Positions 1 through 6,659 of a stretch of DNA of 9,876 nt are shown piece after piece; position 1 is the first letter of the stretch; every line of letters begins with the position of its first letter. Below the pieces are notes generated by a model. The model was not told the DNA's origin. It made no database searches and worked only from the letters and a program-made list of their open reading frames with translations. The translations under genes were made by a program, and so were the position numbers. This DNA is from an uncultured Solirubrobacteraceae bacterium (GTDB lineage: Bacteria; Actinomycetota; Thermoleophilia; Solirubrobacterales; Solirubrobacteraceae), in the NCBI GenBank assembly GCA_955652215.1, contig CATPAX010000105.1, positions 1 to 9,876 on the forward strand. The letters are read 5' to 3'.

Positions 1-48
1 CCGTCGCCTACGCGGGTGGAGCGCGCGGGACGCGGCGGGCGCCCCTGA
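1..48 (+). CDS. 3' end of an upstream gene (partial)
   Basis: Frame 1 is open from the window edge to a TGA at 46-48, giving 15 C-terminal residues rich in Arg, Gly and Pro. The TGA shares its last base with the ATG of the next gene (TGATG), the arrangement expected for translational coupling in an operon. The same arrangement recurs at 2330-2334 in this cluster. Fifteen residues are too few to assign a family. That this is a real gene end rests only on the overlap and the context. Confidence 0.5.
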   Translation, partial: PSPTRVERAGRGGRP

Positions 49-1154
49 TGCGGGTCCACATCGTCGATCCGTCGGCTTACACGCCGCCTTATGACCACGC
101 CCTGTGCGCGGCGCTCGCGCGAGCGGGTGCATCTGTCGAGCTGGTGACCAGCCGCTTCGCCTATGGCGAGACACCCGAGCCGGACGGATACTCCCGCCGC
201 GAGCTTTTCTACAGGCTTGCTCCCGGACCGGCGGGATCGGCTGGACGGCGGGTCGCCAAGCTCCTCGAGCACGTTCCGGACATGCTCCGCTACCGGCACC
301 TGGCCACCGAGCAGGCGGACGTGGTTCATTTCCAATGGCTCGCCATGCAGTGGCTGGACGGCGCGCTGTTGCCCCGTAAACCCACTGTCGTGACCGCCCA
401 CGACCTGCTCCCGCGCGAGCCGCGAACTGGGCAGGCTTGGGCGCAGCGGCGGCTGTATGACGCAGTCGACGCGATCATCGTCCACTCGCGATATGGCCGT
501 GAGCAGCTCGTCGACCGCTTCGCGGTGGCGCCCGCCAAGGTTCATGTTGTCCCCCACGGCTCCTTCACGCACCTCTCTGACCTGCGACCGGACAGCCGAG
601 TCTTAGACGAGCTGCAGGCGGCCGAGCGCCCGATCGTGCTGTTCTTCGGGCTGCTCAGACCGTATAAGGGTCTCGAGGTCCTGCTCCAAGCCTGGCGTGG
701 CATCTCTGGCGCCGAGCTGTGGATCGTGGGAAGGCCCCGAATGCCCCTTGAGCCGCTGCGGGCGATGGCTTCTCCGGGCGTCCACTTCGTCCCCAGATTC
801 GTCCCGGACGAGGAGCTTGCTGCGTACTTTCAGCGTGCCGACCTTGTGGTCCTGCCATATGGGCGTACGGAGCGGTTCGATCAGTCGGGAGTGCTGGCGA
901 GCGCCCTGGCGTTCGGCAAGCCGATCGTGCTCAGCGACATCGGCGGCTTCGGTGAGGTGGCGCAGACGGGCGCCGGCGTCGCCGTGGCGCCCGACGATCC
1001 GAATGCCCTGCGGGCGGCGATCGCCGAGCTGATCGACGACGAGCCGGCGCGCAAGCGGATGGGGGAAGCGGCGCTCGCGGCCGCCAGTGGCGCGTATTCG
1101 TGGGAGCTCGCGGCGCGCCAGACGCTCGCCGTGTACCAGTCGATCGTCGGGTAG
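48..1154 (+). CDS. GT4-family glycosyltransferase (GT-B fold)
   Basis: This 368-residue protein looks like a GT4 retaining glycosyltransferase that moves a sugar from a nucleotide-sugar donor to a growing glycan at the cytoplasmic side of the membrane. The N-terminal acceptor domain begins with a first beta strand (MRVHIVDPS) and contains the TAHD segment near 116-119 and a HSRYG segment near 146-150. The C-terminal donor domain starts near 195 with FFGLLRPYKG (199-208), a typical GT4 strand-loop. It then shows the DQSGV...ALAFGKP block (278-291) and an SD.GG.GE segment (296-303). The usual second glutamate of the EX7E motif is Ser (about residue 285), a variation seen in GT4 branches carrying the SGV motif, so donor and product cannot be predicted. 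The ATG overlaps the upstream TGA and has no clear Shine-Dalgarno sequence, so coupling is likely. It is followed by GT2, phosphoglycosyl transferase and ATP-grasp genes on the same strand. Confidence 0.92.
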   Translation: MRVHIVDPSAYTPPYDHALCAALARAGASVELVTSRFAYGETPEPDGYSRRELFYRLAPGPAGSAGRRVAKLLEHVPDMLRYRHLATEQADVVHFQWLAMQWLDGALLPRKPTVVTAHDLLPREPRTGQAWAQRRLYDAVDAIIVHSRYGREQLVDRFAVAPAKVHVVPHGSFTHLSDLRPDSRVLDELQAAERPIVLFFGLLRPYKGLEVLLQAWRGISGAELWIVGRPRMPLEPLRAMASPGVHFVPRFVPDEELAAYFQRADLVVLPYGRTERFDQSGVLASALAFGKPIVLSDIGGFGEVAQTGAGVAVAPDDPNALRAAIAELIDDEPARKRMGEAALAAASGAYSWELAARQTLAVYQSIVG

Positions 1155-1156
1155 CT

Positions 1157-1169
1157 GGTCCTGCGGACC
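1157..1169 (+). other. Small hairpin after the GT4 stop codon
   Basis: GGTCC (1157-1161) and GGACC (1165-1169) form a perfect 5-bp stem with a 3-base loop, three bases after the TAG of the GT4 gene, in the 41-bp gap before the GT2 gene. No T-run follows, so it is unlikely to be a full terminator. It could tune expression or mRNA stability between the two genes, or be chance in GC-rich DNA. Confidence 0.3.
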
Positions 1170-1195
1170 GCGCGTTACGCCACAATCCCGCCGCC

Positions 1196-2332
1196 GTGAC
1201 AGCGCTCGCCGTCATCTTCTGGGCTTCCACCGGTCTGCTGCTGTACGCCCATGCTGGCTATGGCCTGCTCCTGTCGGCGCTCGCCCGGGTTCGCCGACCT
1301 CCGGGCTTGCAAGCGCCTGGAGCGTGGGACGGCGAGCTGCCGACCGTGTCGGTGATCGTCGCCGCTTACGCCGAGCAGGAGGTGATCGCCGCAAGGGTGC
1401 AGAACCTCCGATCACTCGACTATCCGCCGGAGAAGCTCGAGGTGATCGTCGCGTGCGACGGCTCCCCCGACGCCACTGCGGAGCGAGCTCGCGCCGCTGG
1501 CTCGGATCTCGTGCTCGATCTTCCCCGAGGGGGCAAGATCCGCGCTCAGGACGCGGGAGTGCAGAACGCCACGGGCGAGATCGTCGCATTCTCTGACGCG
1601 AACACGCTGTGGGAGCCCGACGCGCTCAGGCGGCTCATAGCTCCTTTCGCCGATGCCCGGGTCGGGTATGTGTGCGGCGAGGTGCGACTCGTCAGCGAGC
1701 AGGGCTCAAACCAGGAAGGGCTCTACTGGCGCTACGAAATGGCGCTGCGCTCGCTCGAGTCCCGCGTACGGTCGGTGACGGGGGGTAACGGGGCGATCTA
1801 CGCGACCCGTAAGGGCGCCTATCTGGTCGTCGACCCGATCATGGGTCACGATCTCTCCTTCCCCTTCAATATGGTCAAGCGGGGATGGCTGGCGCTCTAC
1901 GCGAGCGATGCGCGCGCGACCGAGAAGATGATTCCCACGATCGAAGGGGAGTTCGCCCGCAAGCGTCGCATGATGAGTCACACATGGCCCATCGTGGTCC
2001 GCGGCGGGATGCTCTCCCCGCGCGGATATGACCCGCTCTACGCCCTGATGATCGGCTCGCACCGAGTCCTGCGCTACGCCTCCCCCTTCCTGCACGTGAT
2101 CACGCTCATGACTAGCGCGCTTCTGCTCGGACAGGGCTGGGTGTATGCGGCGGCTCTCGGTGTCCAGCTGGCCATCCTGCTCGCGGCTGCGCTGGCGGGA
2201 GCGGTTCCCGCCCGCCCGCTGCTGATCGCCCGCTACTACGTGCTGACGACCGCCTCGCTCGCTGCTGGGCTGTGGGACTGGCTCGCGCGCGGTACCCCGG
2301 CCGGCTGGGAGCCTGCCGAGGGAGCCCGCTGA
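1196..2332 (+). CDS. Membrane-bound GT2-family glycosyltransferase
   Basis: Predicted inverting GT2 glycosyltransferase (378 aa) of the membrane, resembling enzymes that extend polysaccharides or lipid-linked sugars. An N-terminal hydrophobic segment (about 3-28) precedes the GT-A domain, which starts at PTVSVIVAAYAE (49-60). Nucleotide and metal-binding features are visible as CDGSPD (87-92) and FSDANT (132-137, in the DxD position). GHDL (217-220) stands where GT2 enzymes carry the catalytic ED, and RKRRMM (255-260) corresponds to the Q/RxxRW region in altered form. Three hydrophobic segments follow at about 296-318, 320-338 and 342-364. I chose GTG 1196 because the membrane segment begins immediately after it. 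The in-frame GTG at 1100 would add an Arg-rich stretch that overlaps the GT4 gene and looks non-native. The stop codon overlaps the next ATG by one base. Substrate is unknown; it probably acts on the glycan made by its neighbours. Confidence 0.92.
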   Translation: MTALAVIFWASTGLLLYAHAGYGLLLSALARVRRPPGLQAPGAWDGELPTVSVIVAAYAEQEVIAARVQNLRSLDYPPEKLEVIVACDGSPDATAERARAAGSDLVLDLPRGGKIRAQDAGVQNATGEIVAFSDANTLWEPDALRRLIAPFADARVGYVCGEVRLVSEQGSNQEGLYWRYEMALRSLESRVRSVTGGNGAIYATRKGAYLVVDPIMGHDLSFPFNMVKRGWLALYASDARATEKMIPTIEGEFARKRRMMSHTWPIVVRGGMLSPRGYDPLYALMIGSHRVLRYASPFLHVITLMTSALLLGQGWVYAAALGVQLAILLAAALAGAVPARPLLIARYYVLTTASLAAGLWDWLARGTPAGWEPAEGAR

Positions 2333-3000
2333 TGGCGCTCGAACACGAAGAGGCGCTCAGCGCTTCATCGATTGCCGCCAGGCGCGGGCGGGCGCTCGGC
2401 GGGCTGCAGCGTGCATTCGACCTCCTGATCGCCGGAATCGGCTCGTTCGCGAGCGCGCCGCTCGTGGCGGTGCTGGCGATCGCGATCCGCCTCGAGTCTC
2501 CCGGCGACCCGATCTATCGCCAGACCCGCGTCGGCAAGGATGGCGCGCTTTTCGAGATCTTCAAGCTGCGCACGATGGTCCGCGGCGCGGAGTTCACCGG
2601 CGCCGGCCTGGCGATCCAGGAGGGGGATGACCGGATCACGCGGATCGGCGCGTGGTTACGCCGCTACTCGCTCGACGAGCTGCCGAACCTGTGGAACATC
2701 GTCCGCGGAGAGATGTCGATCATCGGTCCGCGCCCGACCCTGTCGGCGCAAGTCGAGCAGTACACCGAGCGCCAGCGCCTACGCCTCGCGGTGAAGCCCG
2801 GGCTGACTGGGTGGGCGCAGGTCAACGGGCGGGCCTCGCTGGCGTGGAGCGAGCGCATCGAGCTGGACATCTGGTACGTCGAGAATCGGTCGCTGGCGCT
2901 CGACCTGAGGATCCTCGCGCGCACCGTGCGCATGGTTCTCGGCGGCCATGGGCTCTATAAAGGGGAGACGGGCGGGTGGCACCCTCCAAACGAGACGTAG
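2332..3000 (+). CDS. Short monotopic phosphoglycosyl transferase (bacterial sugar transferase)
   Basis: Predicted initiating enzyme of glycan assembly: it transfers a sugar 1-phosphate from a UDP-sugar to undecaprenyl phosphate at the inner membrane face. The 222-residue length fits the minimal, PglC-like class rather than the long WbaP/WcaJ type with extra membrane helices. A hydrophobic segment at about 29-52, carrying an Ala-Pro kink (42-43), matches the re-entrant membrane helix. Downstream are YRQTRVGK (62-69), KLRTM (78-82), the catalytic Asp-Glu dyad D115/E116 in SLDELPNLWN, GPRP (132-135) and PGLTGWAQVNGR (156-167), all hallmarks of PF02397. ATG 2332 shares its A with the TGA of the GT2 gene, which fixes the start. 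The last 25 bases overlap the next gene. Which UDP-sugar is used cannot be read from the sequence. Family assignment is secure. Confidence 0.95.
   Translation: MALEHEEALSASSIAARRGRALGGLQRAFDLLIAGIGSFASAPLVAVLAIAIRLESPGDPIYRQTRVGKDGALFEIFKLRTMVRGAEFTGAGLAIQEGDDRITRIGAWLRRYSLDELPNLWNIVRGEMSIIGPRPTLSAQVEQYTERQRLRLAVKPGLTGWAQVNGRASLAWSERIELDIWYVENRSLALDLRILARTVRMVLGGHGLYKGETGGWHPPNET
2961..2967 (+). promoter_or_regulatory. Shine-Dalgarno sequence for the ATP-grasp gene
   Basis: AGGGGAG lies 8 bases before GTG 2976 and inside the coding sequence of the sugar transferase. It supports the GTG start and hence the 25-bp gene overlap. Most other starts in this operon lack so clear a ribosome site. Confidence 0.65.
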
Positions 3001-3983
3001 GCGTCCTTCTCACCGGAGTAGGCAAGCGCTATGACATCGTCTCCGCATTCGCGCAACATGCGACGGTCGTCGCCGCGGACCCGAGCCCGCTGGCGCCCGC
3101 GCAGTACGCCGCCGACCACCGCTACCCGGTGCCGCGGATCGACGATCCGACCTATGTGCCCGTGCTACGCGAGCTGTGTGAGCGCCACGCGGTCGCCGCG
3201 GTCATCCCGCTAACGGATCTTGACCTCGACGTGCTCGCCGATGCTCGTGCCGCCGGGCAGCTTCCGGCCTTCGTCCCGGATCCCGAGATTGCTCGGGCGA
3301 CCTTCGACAAGTACGAGACGCATTTGCTGCTCGAGCGCTTGGGCCTGCCTTCGCCGCCGACTGTCCTTCCCGGAGCCGATGTGCCGAGCTACCCGGCGAT
3401 GGTCAAGCCACGCTGGGGGTCGGGCGCGCGCTCGATCCACCGCGCCGACGACGCGCGCGCCGTCGAGTTCTTCGTCGACTACATCGGCGAGCCGGCGATG
3501 GTGCAGAAGCTGATGGACGGGCCGGAGTTCTCGATCGACACGCTCTCAGACCTCCAGGGCCGCTGCCTGAACGCGATCCCCCGGACGATGATCGAGTCGC
3601 GGGGTGGAGAGTCGATCAAGGGCACCGTGATCCAGGACCTCGAGCTGATCGACCTCGGACGCCGAGTGGTCGAGGCGCTCGGTGCGCGGGGTCCCTGCAC
3701 GATCCAGGCATTTCGGGACAAGGACCTCGGCCTTGGCATCACTGACGTCAATACGCGCTTCGGTGGGGCGTTTCCGGCGCCCATGTATGCCGCAGACGCA
3801 GGCCGGACCTATCCGGAGCTGATCGTGCGAATCGCGTGCGGAGAAGAAATCGAACCCCACGTCGGCGAGTTCCGCGCCGGGATCACATTCACGCGGTACT
3901 ACTGGCAACTCGAGCTCGACGAGCAGGGCCGGCCGACGGGGAGGGACATCGTCGAGCCGCCGGGTCCTCCTGGTCCGCGGTAG
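2976..3983 (+). CDS. ATP-grasp domain ligase, carbamoyl-phosphate-synthase/PylC-like
   Basis: A 335-residue ATP-grasp protein. Members of this superfamily use ATP to make an acyl-phosphate and join it to an amine or other nucleophile. An N-terminal Rossmann-like pre-ATP-grasp domain runs from VLLTGVGKRYD (10-20) through VIPLTDLDLDVL (76-87). The ATP-grasp region begins at DKYETHLLLERLGLP (111-125). It includes the nucleotide-binding strand and glycine loop MVKPRWGSGAR (142-152), the MVQKLMDGPEFSID strand (175-188) and the metal-binding segment ITDVNTRFGG (255-264), where Asp257 and Asn259 replace the usual Glu/Asn pair of EINPRFGG. GTG 2976 has a good ribosome site and overlaps the sugar transferase by 25 bp, so the two proteins are probably made together. 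Inferred role: attaching an amino acid or other carboxylate to a sugar, or making a sugar precursor, for the glycan. The substrate is unknown. A Pro/Gly-rich tail (329-334) ends the protein. Confidence 0.9.
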   Translation: MAPSKRDVGVLLTGVGKRYDIVSAFAQHATVVAADPSPLAPAQYAADHRYPVPRIDDPTYVPVLRELCERHAVAAVIPLTDLDLDVLADARAAGQLPAFVPDPEIARATFDKYETHLLLERLGLPSPPTVLPGADVPSYPAMVKPRWGSGARSIHRADDARAVEFFVDYIGEPAMVQKLMDGPEFSIDTLSDLQGRCLNAIPRTMIESRGGESIKGTVIQDLELIDLGRRVVEALGARGPCTIQAFRDKDLGLGITDVNTRFGGAFPAPMYAADAGRTYPELIVRIACGEEIEPHVGEFRAGITFTRYYWQLELDEQGRPTGRDIVEPPGPPGPR

Positions 3984-3987
3984 CGGC

Positions 3988-5538
3988 TCAGCCGAGCGTC
4001 AGCAGCGCGGCGCTCGCGGCGGGTACGCGTACCGTGTAGACCCCTGCCGACGGAGTGACCGTGGACGTCACCGGCTGCCCGGCCAGCAGGCCGGTGTGGG
4101 TCGGCGATGCAAAGCTCTGGCCGCCCAGCGTCACGCCGCCGGTCGCACCGACTCCTGGGGCCAGCAGCTGCTCCTCCGTCGCCGGGGCGGCGGCGCCAGC
4201 GAGGTGGACGGAGATCACGTGCGAGCTGGCCATGTCGTCGTTGATCAGCACGATTCGCTCCGTGCCGTTCTGTGCCTTGGTCGCCCATGCCCTGACCGCC
4301 GGGTTGCCGCTCGAGGTCGAGAGTAGATGCGAGCCGGCCGGCGCCGCCCGAGCGAACATCAGCAACCCGTAGTACTCGGGCTCCACCATCGCCTGCCATC
4401 CGGGGGCCGGGTTATTGAACGGCCGGCAGTGGATCGGTGTGGAAGGCCAGTCGCAGTTCGTGAACAGGCGATAGATCGCGCCGGGCCAGGTGTGGAGGTC
4501 GACCGAATCGACGCCCGCTTGAGCGTGCGCGAACAGCGTGTCGAGCGCCCAAAGCGCCATCGCGAACGTATTGGCCAGTCCGGGCGGGTCGCCGCACGAG
4601 ATTGTGTTCATCTCGTCGACGACGAACGGCAGATGGTGAGCGTGCGCCGCTGCGACGTACGGCTGGAGGCCCTGGGCCTGGCCGATCGAGGCAGCCGGCG
4701 ACAGCATCCGAGCAAACGTCGGGAAGTGCGGCAGCGAGGGATCGACGAAACATGCCTGGAAGGGATAGCGGTGCATCGTGACCACACCAAGCCGCGGCTC
4801 GGAGGAGATGAATTGCGAGAGATTCGTGCCCAGCCAGGTACCACCGTTGCTGGATGGACCAGCGAGTGGAACCCTCGGGAAGCGCGCGCCGTAGTGGCGA
4901 AAGTCGCTGATGAAGGCATTCAGGTCGTAGGGCGGCTGACGCGCCGGTACCGGCGTGCCGTTCGCTCGGCGGTACCACGGAAACGCCGGATTCCCATATA
5001 GCTCGGGTTCGTTGCCGAGCTCGAGCGAATTGATCCGCTGAGCCCCGATCTGACTGACCATCGCGCGCGCTTCGGCAGTCGCAAACGTCACGCTGTTGGC
5101 AGCAAAGTTGATGCCCAGCATCAACCGGACGCCGAGCTGTTGCGCGATCGCCTTCATGATCGCCAGCCTGTTGGGGTTCAGGGAGTAGTTGACCCCGGGC
5201 GGGCGCCTGAAGCCAGGGACGGGGTACCAGGTGGTGTCGGTGCTACCGCCGCCGATCCTCAGAACCGTATTGCGACCCTGTTTGAGATTCCGGAGCAGCT
5301 GAACGAACACAGAATCGAGATCGCTCAGGTGCTTGCCGGCCGCGTACTCGAAAGCCCAGTATTCGATCGACACTCCCAGGAAGCCAGGGCGTATGTGCCC
5401 CACGGTGCTGGTCGGGTCGACCGTCACGGCGACGGGCGCGCCAGGAGTGTTCGTCGAGGTCCGGGCGCCGGCGACGGCGACGATGCCGATCCAGGCCGCG
5501 ATCAGGAACAGGACAAGCTGGCGGGCTCTTACTCGCAT
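3988..5538 (-). CDS. Secreted GH79-like glycoside hydrolase (beta-glucuronidase/heparanase type)
   Basis: Predicted exported glycosidase of 516 residues. An N-terminal signal peptide has Arg residues at 2, 4 and 6, a hydrophobic core at 8-23 and a likely cut after A-G-A (23-25). No lipobox Cys is present, so the mature protein should be released or wall-associated. The (beta/alpha)8 domain contains LRIGGGSTD (93-101), the acid/base motif LELGNEPEL (172-180, catalytic E177) and the nucleophile segment VVDEMNTIS (306-314, E309), both clan GH-A features in GH79 spacing. The C-terminal ~100 residues look like the beta-sandwich found after GH79 catalytic domains. Four cysteines (263, 315, 362, 371) could form disulfides, in keeping with export. 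The gene converges on the glycan operon with only 4 bp between stop codons, so it may process that glycan. No strong ribosome site precedes the ATG. GH30 or GH39 are less likely alternatives; sugar specificity is not predictable. Confidence 0.82.
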   Translation of the reverse strand: MRVRARQLVLFLIAAWIGIVAVAGARTSTNTPGAPVAVTVDPTSTVGHIRPGFLGVSIEYWAFEYAAGKHLSDLDSVFVQLLRNLKQGRNTVLRIGGGSTDTTWYPVPGFRRPPGVNYSLNPNRLAIMKAIAQQLGVRLMLGINFAANSVTFATAEARAMVSQIGAQRINSLELGNEPELYGNPAFPWYRRANGTPVPARQPPYDLNAFISDFRHYGARFPRVPLAGPSSNGGTWLGTNLSQFISSEPRLGVVTMHRYPFQACFVDPSLPHFPTFARMLSPAASIGQAQGLQPYVAAAHAHHLPFVVDEMNTISCGDPPGLANTFAMALWALDTLFAHAQAGVDSVDLHTWPGAIYRLFTNCDWPSTPIHCRPFNNPAPGWQAMVEPEYYGLLMFARAAPAGSHLLSTSSGNPAVRAWATKAQNGTERIVLINDDMASSHVISVHLAGAAAPATEEQLLAPGVGATGGVTLGGQSFASPTHTGLLAGQPVTSTVTPSAGVYTVRVPAASAALLTLG

Positions 5539-5580
5539 CGGGGGACAGTAGTAGAGACGCCAGCGGCGAGCGAAGGTTGC

Positions 5581-5721
5581 GGTGAGGGTCTATCCGCGTG
5601 CGCTGCGAGGGCGCGCGGTGAGGGTCTATCCCCGTGCGCTGCGAGGCACGGGGTGAGGGTCTATCCCCGTGCGCTCCGAGGCACGGGGTGAGGATCTATG
5701 CCCGCGCGCTGCGAGGGGCGT
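5581..5721. repeat. Four-unit array of ~35-bp palindromic tandem repeats
   Basis: Units start at 5581, 5617, 5652 and 5687 (spacing 36, 35 and 35 bp), each opening with GGTGAGG.TCTAT. In units 2 and 3 a perfect 8-bp stem CCCCGTGC/GCACGGGG (5630-5637 with 5646-5653; 5665-5672 with 5681-5688) encloses an 8-base loop that differs at one base. Unit 1 has a changed stem, CCGCGTGC with GCGCGCGG (5594-5601 with 5611-5618), which still pairs through one swapped C-G to G-C pair and one G-U pair. Unit 4 has a degraded stem and lies over the last codons and the TAG stop (5696-5698) of the neighbouring hydrolase. The array sits between two minus-strand genes, 43 bp from the start of the glycosidase, so the hairpins would appear in any read-through transcript and could terminate it or protect its end. 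No unique spacers are present, so it is not CRISPR. Confidence 0.85.
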
Positions 5722-6535
5722 CCGCAGCCGCGTCTTCACCCACCCAGCAGGCCTCCAGGAAGGCGGCGATCTGGGCTGTCAGCCGCTCCGGGCGGAGCCG
5801 CAGCTCGATTACGGAGTCAGCGCCGATCAGCCGCGCGTTGGGAAGCTCGCGCGCAAGCATGTCCGCATCCGAGAACGGGTGGATGGGATCGCGGGGGTGG
5901 CCGATTACGAGCGCTGGAACCTCGAACGTCCGTCGCTCGCTTCGATGCGGGGCCGTCCGCCCGAACAGGATTCCCTGGAGCACCGCTCCGCTCGGGCCCG
6001 GCTCCTGCGAGACCGAGTCCAGAAACAGCTCGAGCAGGAACGGAAGGCGCTCGCGCGGTATCACCCTCGTGGTTCGCGCCAGCCACTTCATCGCGGGCTC
6101 GCCGAACGTGAGCGCGAACAGCAGTGGAGTGAACGCGGCGGCACAGGCGGGGATCGCGTTGTCGAGCACAGGCATCTCGAGCAGCATTCCCTGAAGGCGC
6201 TCCGGGGCGAATGTGGCAACCTCGAGCGTGACGTTCGCCCCGAGCGACGTCCCGCCGACGATCGCCGTCTCCAGGCCGAGATGGTCCAGGAGCGCAACTG
6301 TCTGGCGCGCGAACGCTGGCATCGAATAGCGCCACATATCCCGAGGGCGCTCCGACGCGCCGTGGCCCAGCGGGTCGAAGGTGACCACGCAATTGCCCAG
6401 TTTGGCAAGGCTCCGCGCGAGTGGGCCCTGCATCTTCTGGGACATGAGCAGCCCCGGCATCAGCACCGTCACGCGGGGTCCGTCCCCGTAGACGGTGTAG
6501 GCGAGCCGCTGTCCGTCGTAGCGGAAGTGCGCCAT
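5696..6535 (-). CDS. Alpha/beta-fold hydrolase with apparently missing catalytic histidine
   Basis: A 279-residue alpha/beta-hydrolase-fold protein. It shows the DPLGHGASERP loop (54-64), the nucleophile elbow GGTSLGAN (94-101, Ser97) and a predicted acid at Asp216 in GHPRDPIHPFSDAD (212-225). The oxyanion-side His-Gly is replaced by Pro-Gly (27-28). Where family members have the catalytic His (an aGH...PE pattern before the last helix), this protein reads GADSVIELRLRPERL (238-252), with Ser241 at the expected His position. It may therefore be inactive, use another base (His213 or His219 are nearby), or belong to a subgroup with a different mechanism. The start ATG follows GGGAGAAG closely (4 bases after GGGAG). 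The last eight residues and the stop lie in a tandem repeat unit. It is divergent from the SDR gene across 124 bp, which may be a shared control region. Substrate unknown. Confidence 0.88.
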   Translation of the reverse strand: MAHFRYDGQRLAYTVYGDGPRVTVLMPGLLMSQKMQGPLARSLAKLGNCVVTFDPLGHGASERPRDMWRYSMPAFARQTVALLDHLGLETAIVGGTSLGANVTLEVATFAPERLQGMLLEMPVLDNAIPACAAAFTPLLFALTFGEPAMKWLARTTRVIPRERLPFLLELFLDSVSQEPGPSGAVLQGILFGRTAPHRSERRTFEVPALVIGHPRDPIHPFSDADMLARELPNARLIGADSVIELRLRPERLTAQIAAFLEACWVGEDAAADAPRSARA

Positions 6536-6615
6536 TCTTCTCCCAGGATAGCCTCGGCTGTCGACGCCTCACCCCGGTCAGGCAGGACGATCAGTCACCC
6601 GCGAACGACGCCAGA

Positions 6616-6625
6616 ACGGTACCGT
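6616..6625. promoter_or_regulatory. Candidate operator palindrome between divergent genes
   Basis: ACGGTACCGT is a perfect 10-bp palindrome located 81 bp before the hydrolase start and 35 bp before the SDR start. It overlaps a weak -10-like TACAGT (6625-6630), with no convincing -35 box. Palindromes of this kind, partly repeated (GTAC-C-GTAC), are common binding sites for TetR-type repressors of SDR genes, but no regulator gene is in the window. This is a suggestion from position and symmetry only. Confidence 0.35.
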
Positions 6626-6643
6626 ACAGTGGACAACTCGCTT

Positions 6644-6650
6644 GAGGAGG
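6644..6650 (+). promoter_or_regulatory. Strong Shine-Dalgarno sequence for the SDR gene
   Basis: GAGGAGG lies 9 bases before ATG 6660. It selects that ATG over the in-frame TTG at 6642, which would overlap the ribosome site itself. It is the best ribosome site in the window. Confidence 0.8.
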
Positions 6651-6659
6651 ACTCGATAT

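Noticed and set aside
1100..1195. Earlier GTG start (1100) for the GT2 gene
   Set aside because: It would add 32 residues of Arg/Ala-rich sequence overlapping the GT4 gene, whereas GTG 1196 directly precedes the membrane helix with which family members begin.
3984..4025. Possible terminator between the ATP-grasp and glycosidase stops
   Set aside because: Only 4 bp separate the stop codons. The only hairpin seen nearby (GCCGAGCG with CGCTCGCGGC) needs a bulge, lies inside the glycosidase coding region and has no T-tract.
4327..5001. Long open frame on the + strand (224 codons) inside the glycosidase gene
   Set aside because: It is antisense to a well-supported GH79-like gene, is rich in Arg and Gly, and shows no recognisable domain. 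Long antisense frames are expected at this GC content.
5581..5721. Possible CRISPR array
   Set aside because: The repeats are directly adjacent with no unique spacers, only four units are present, and no cas genes are nearby.
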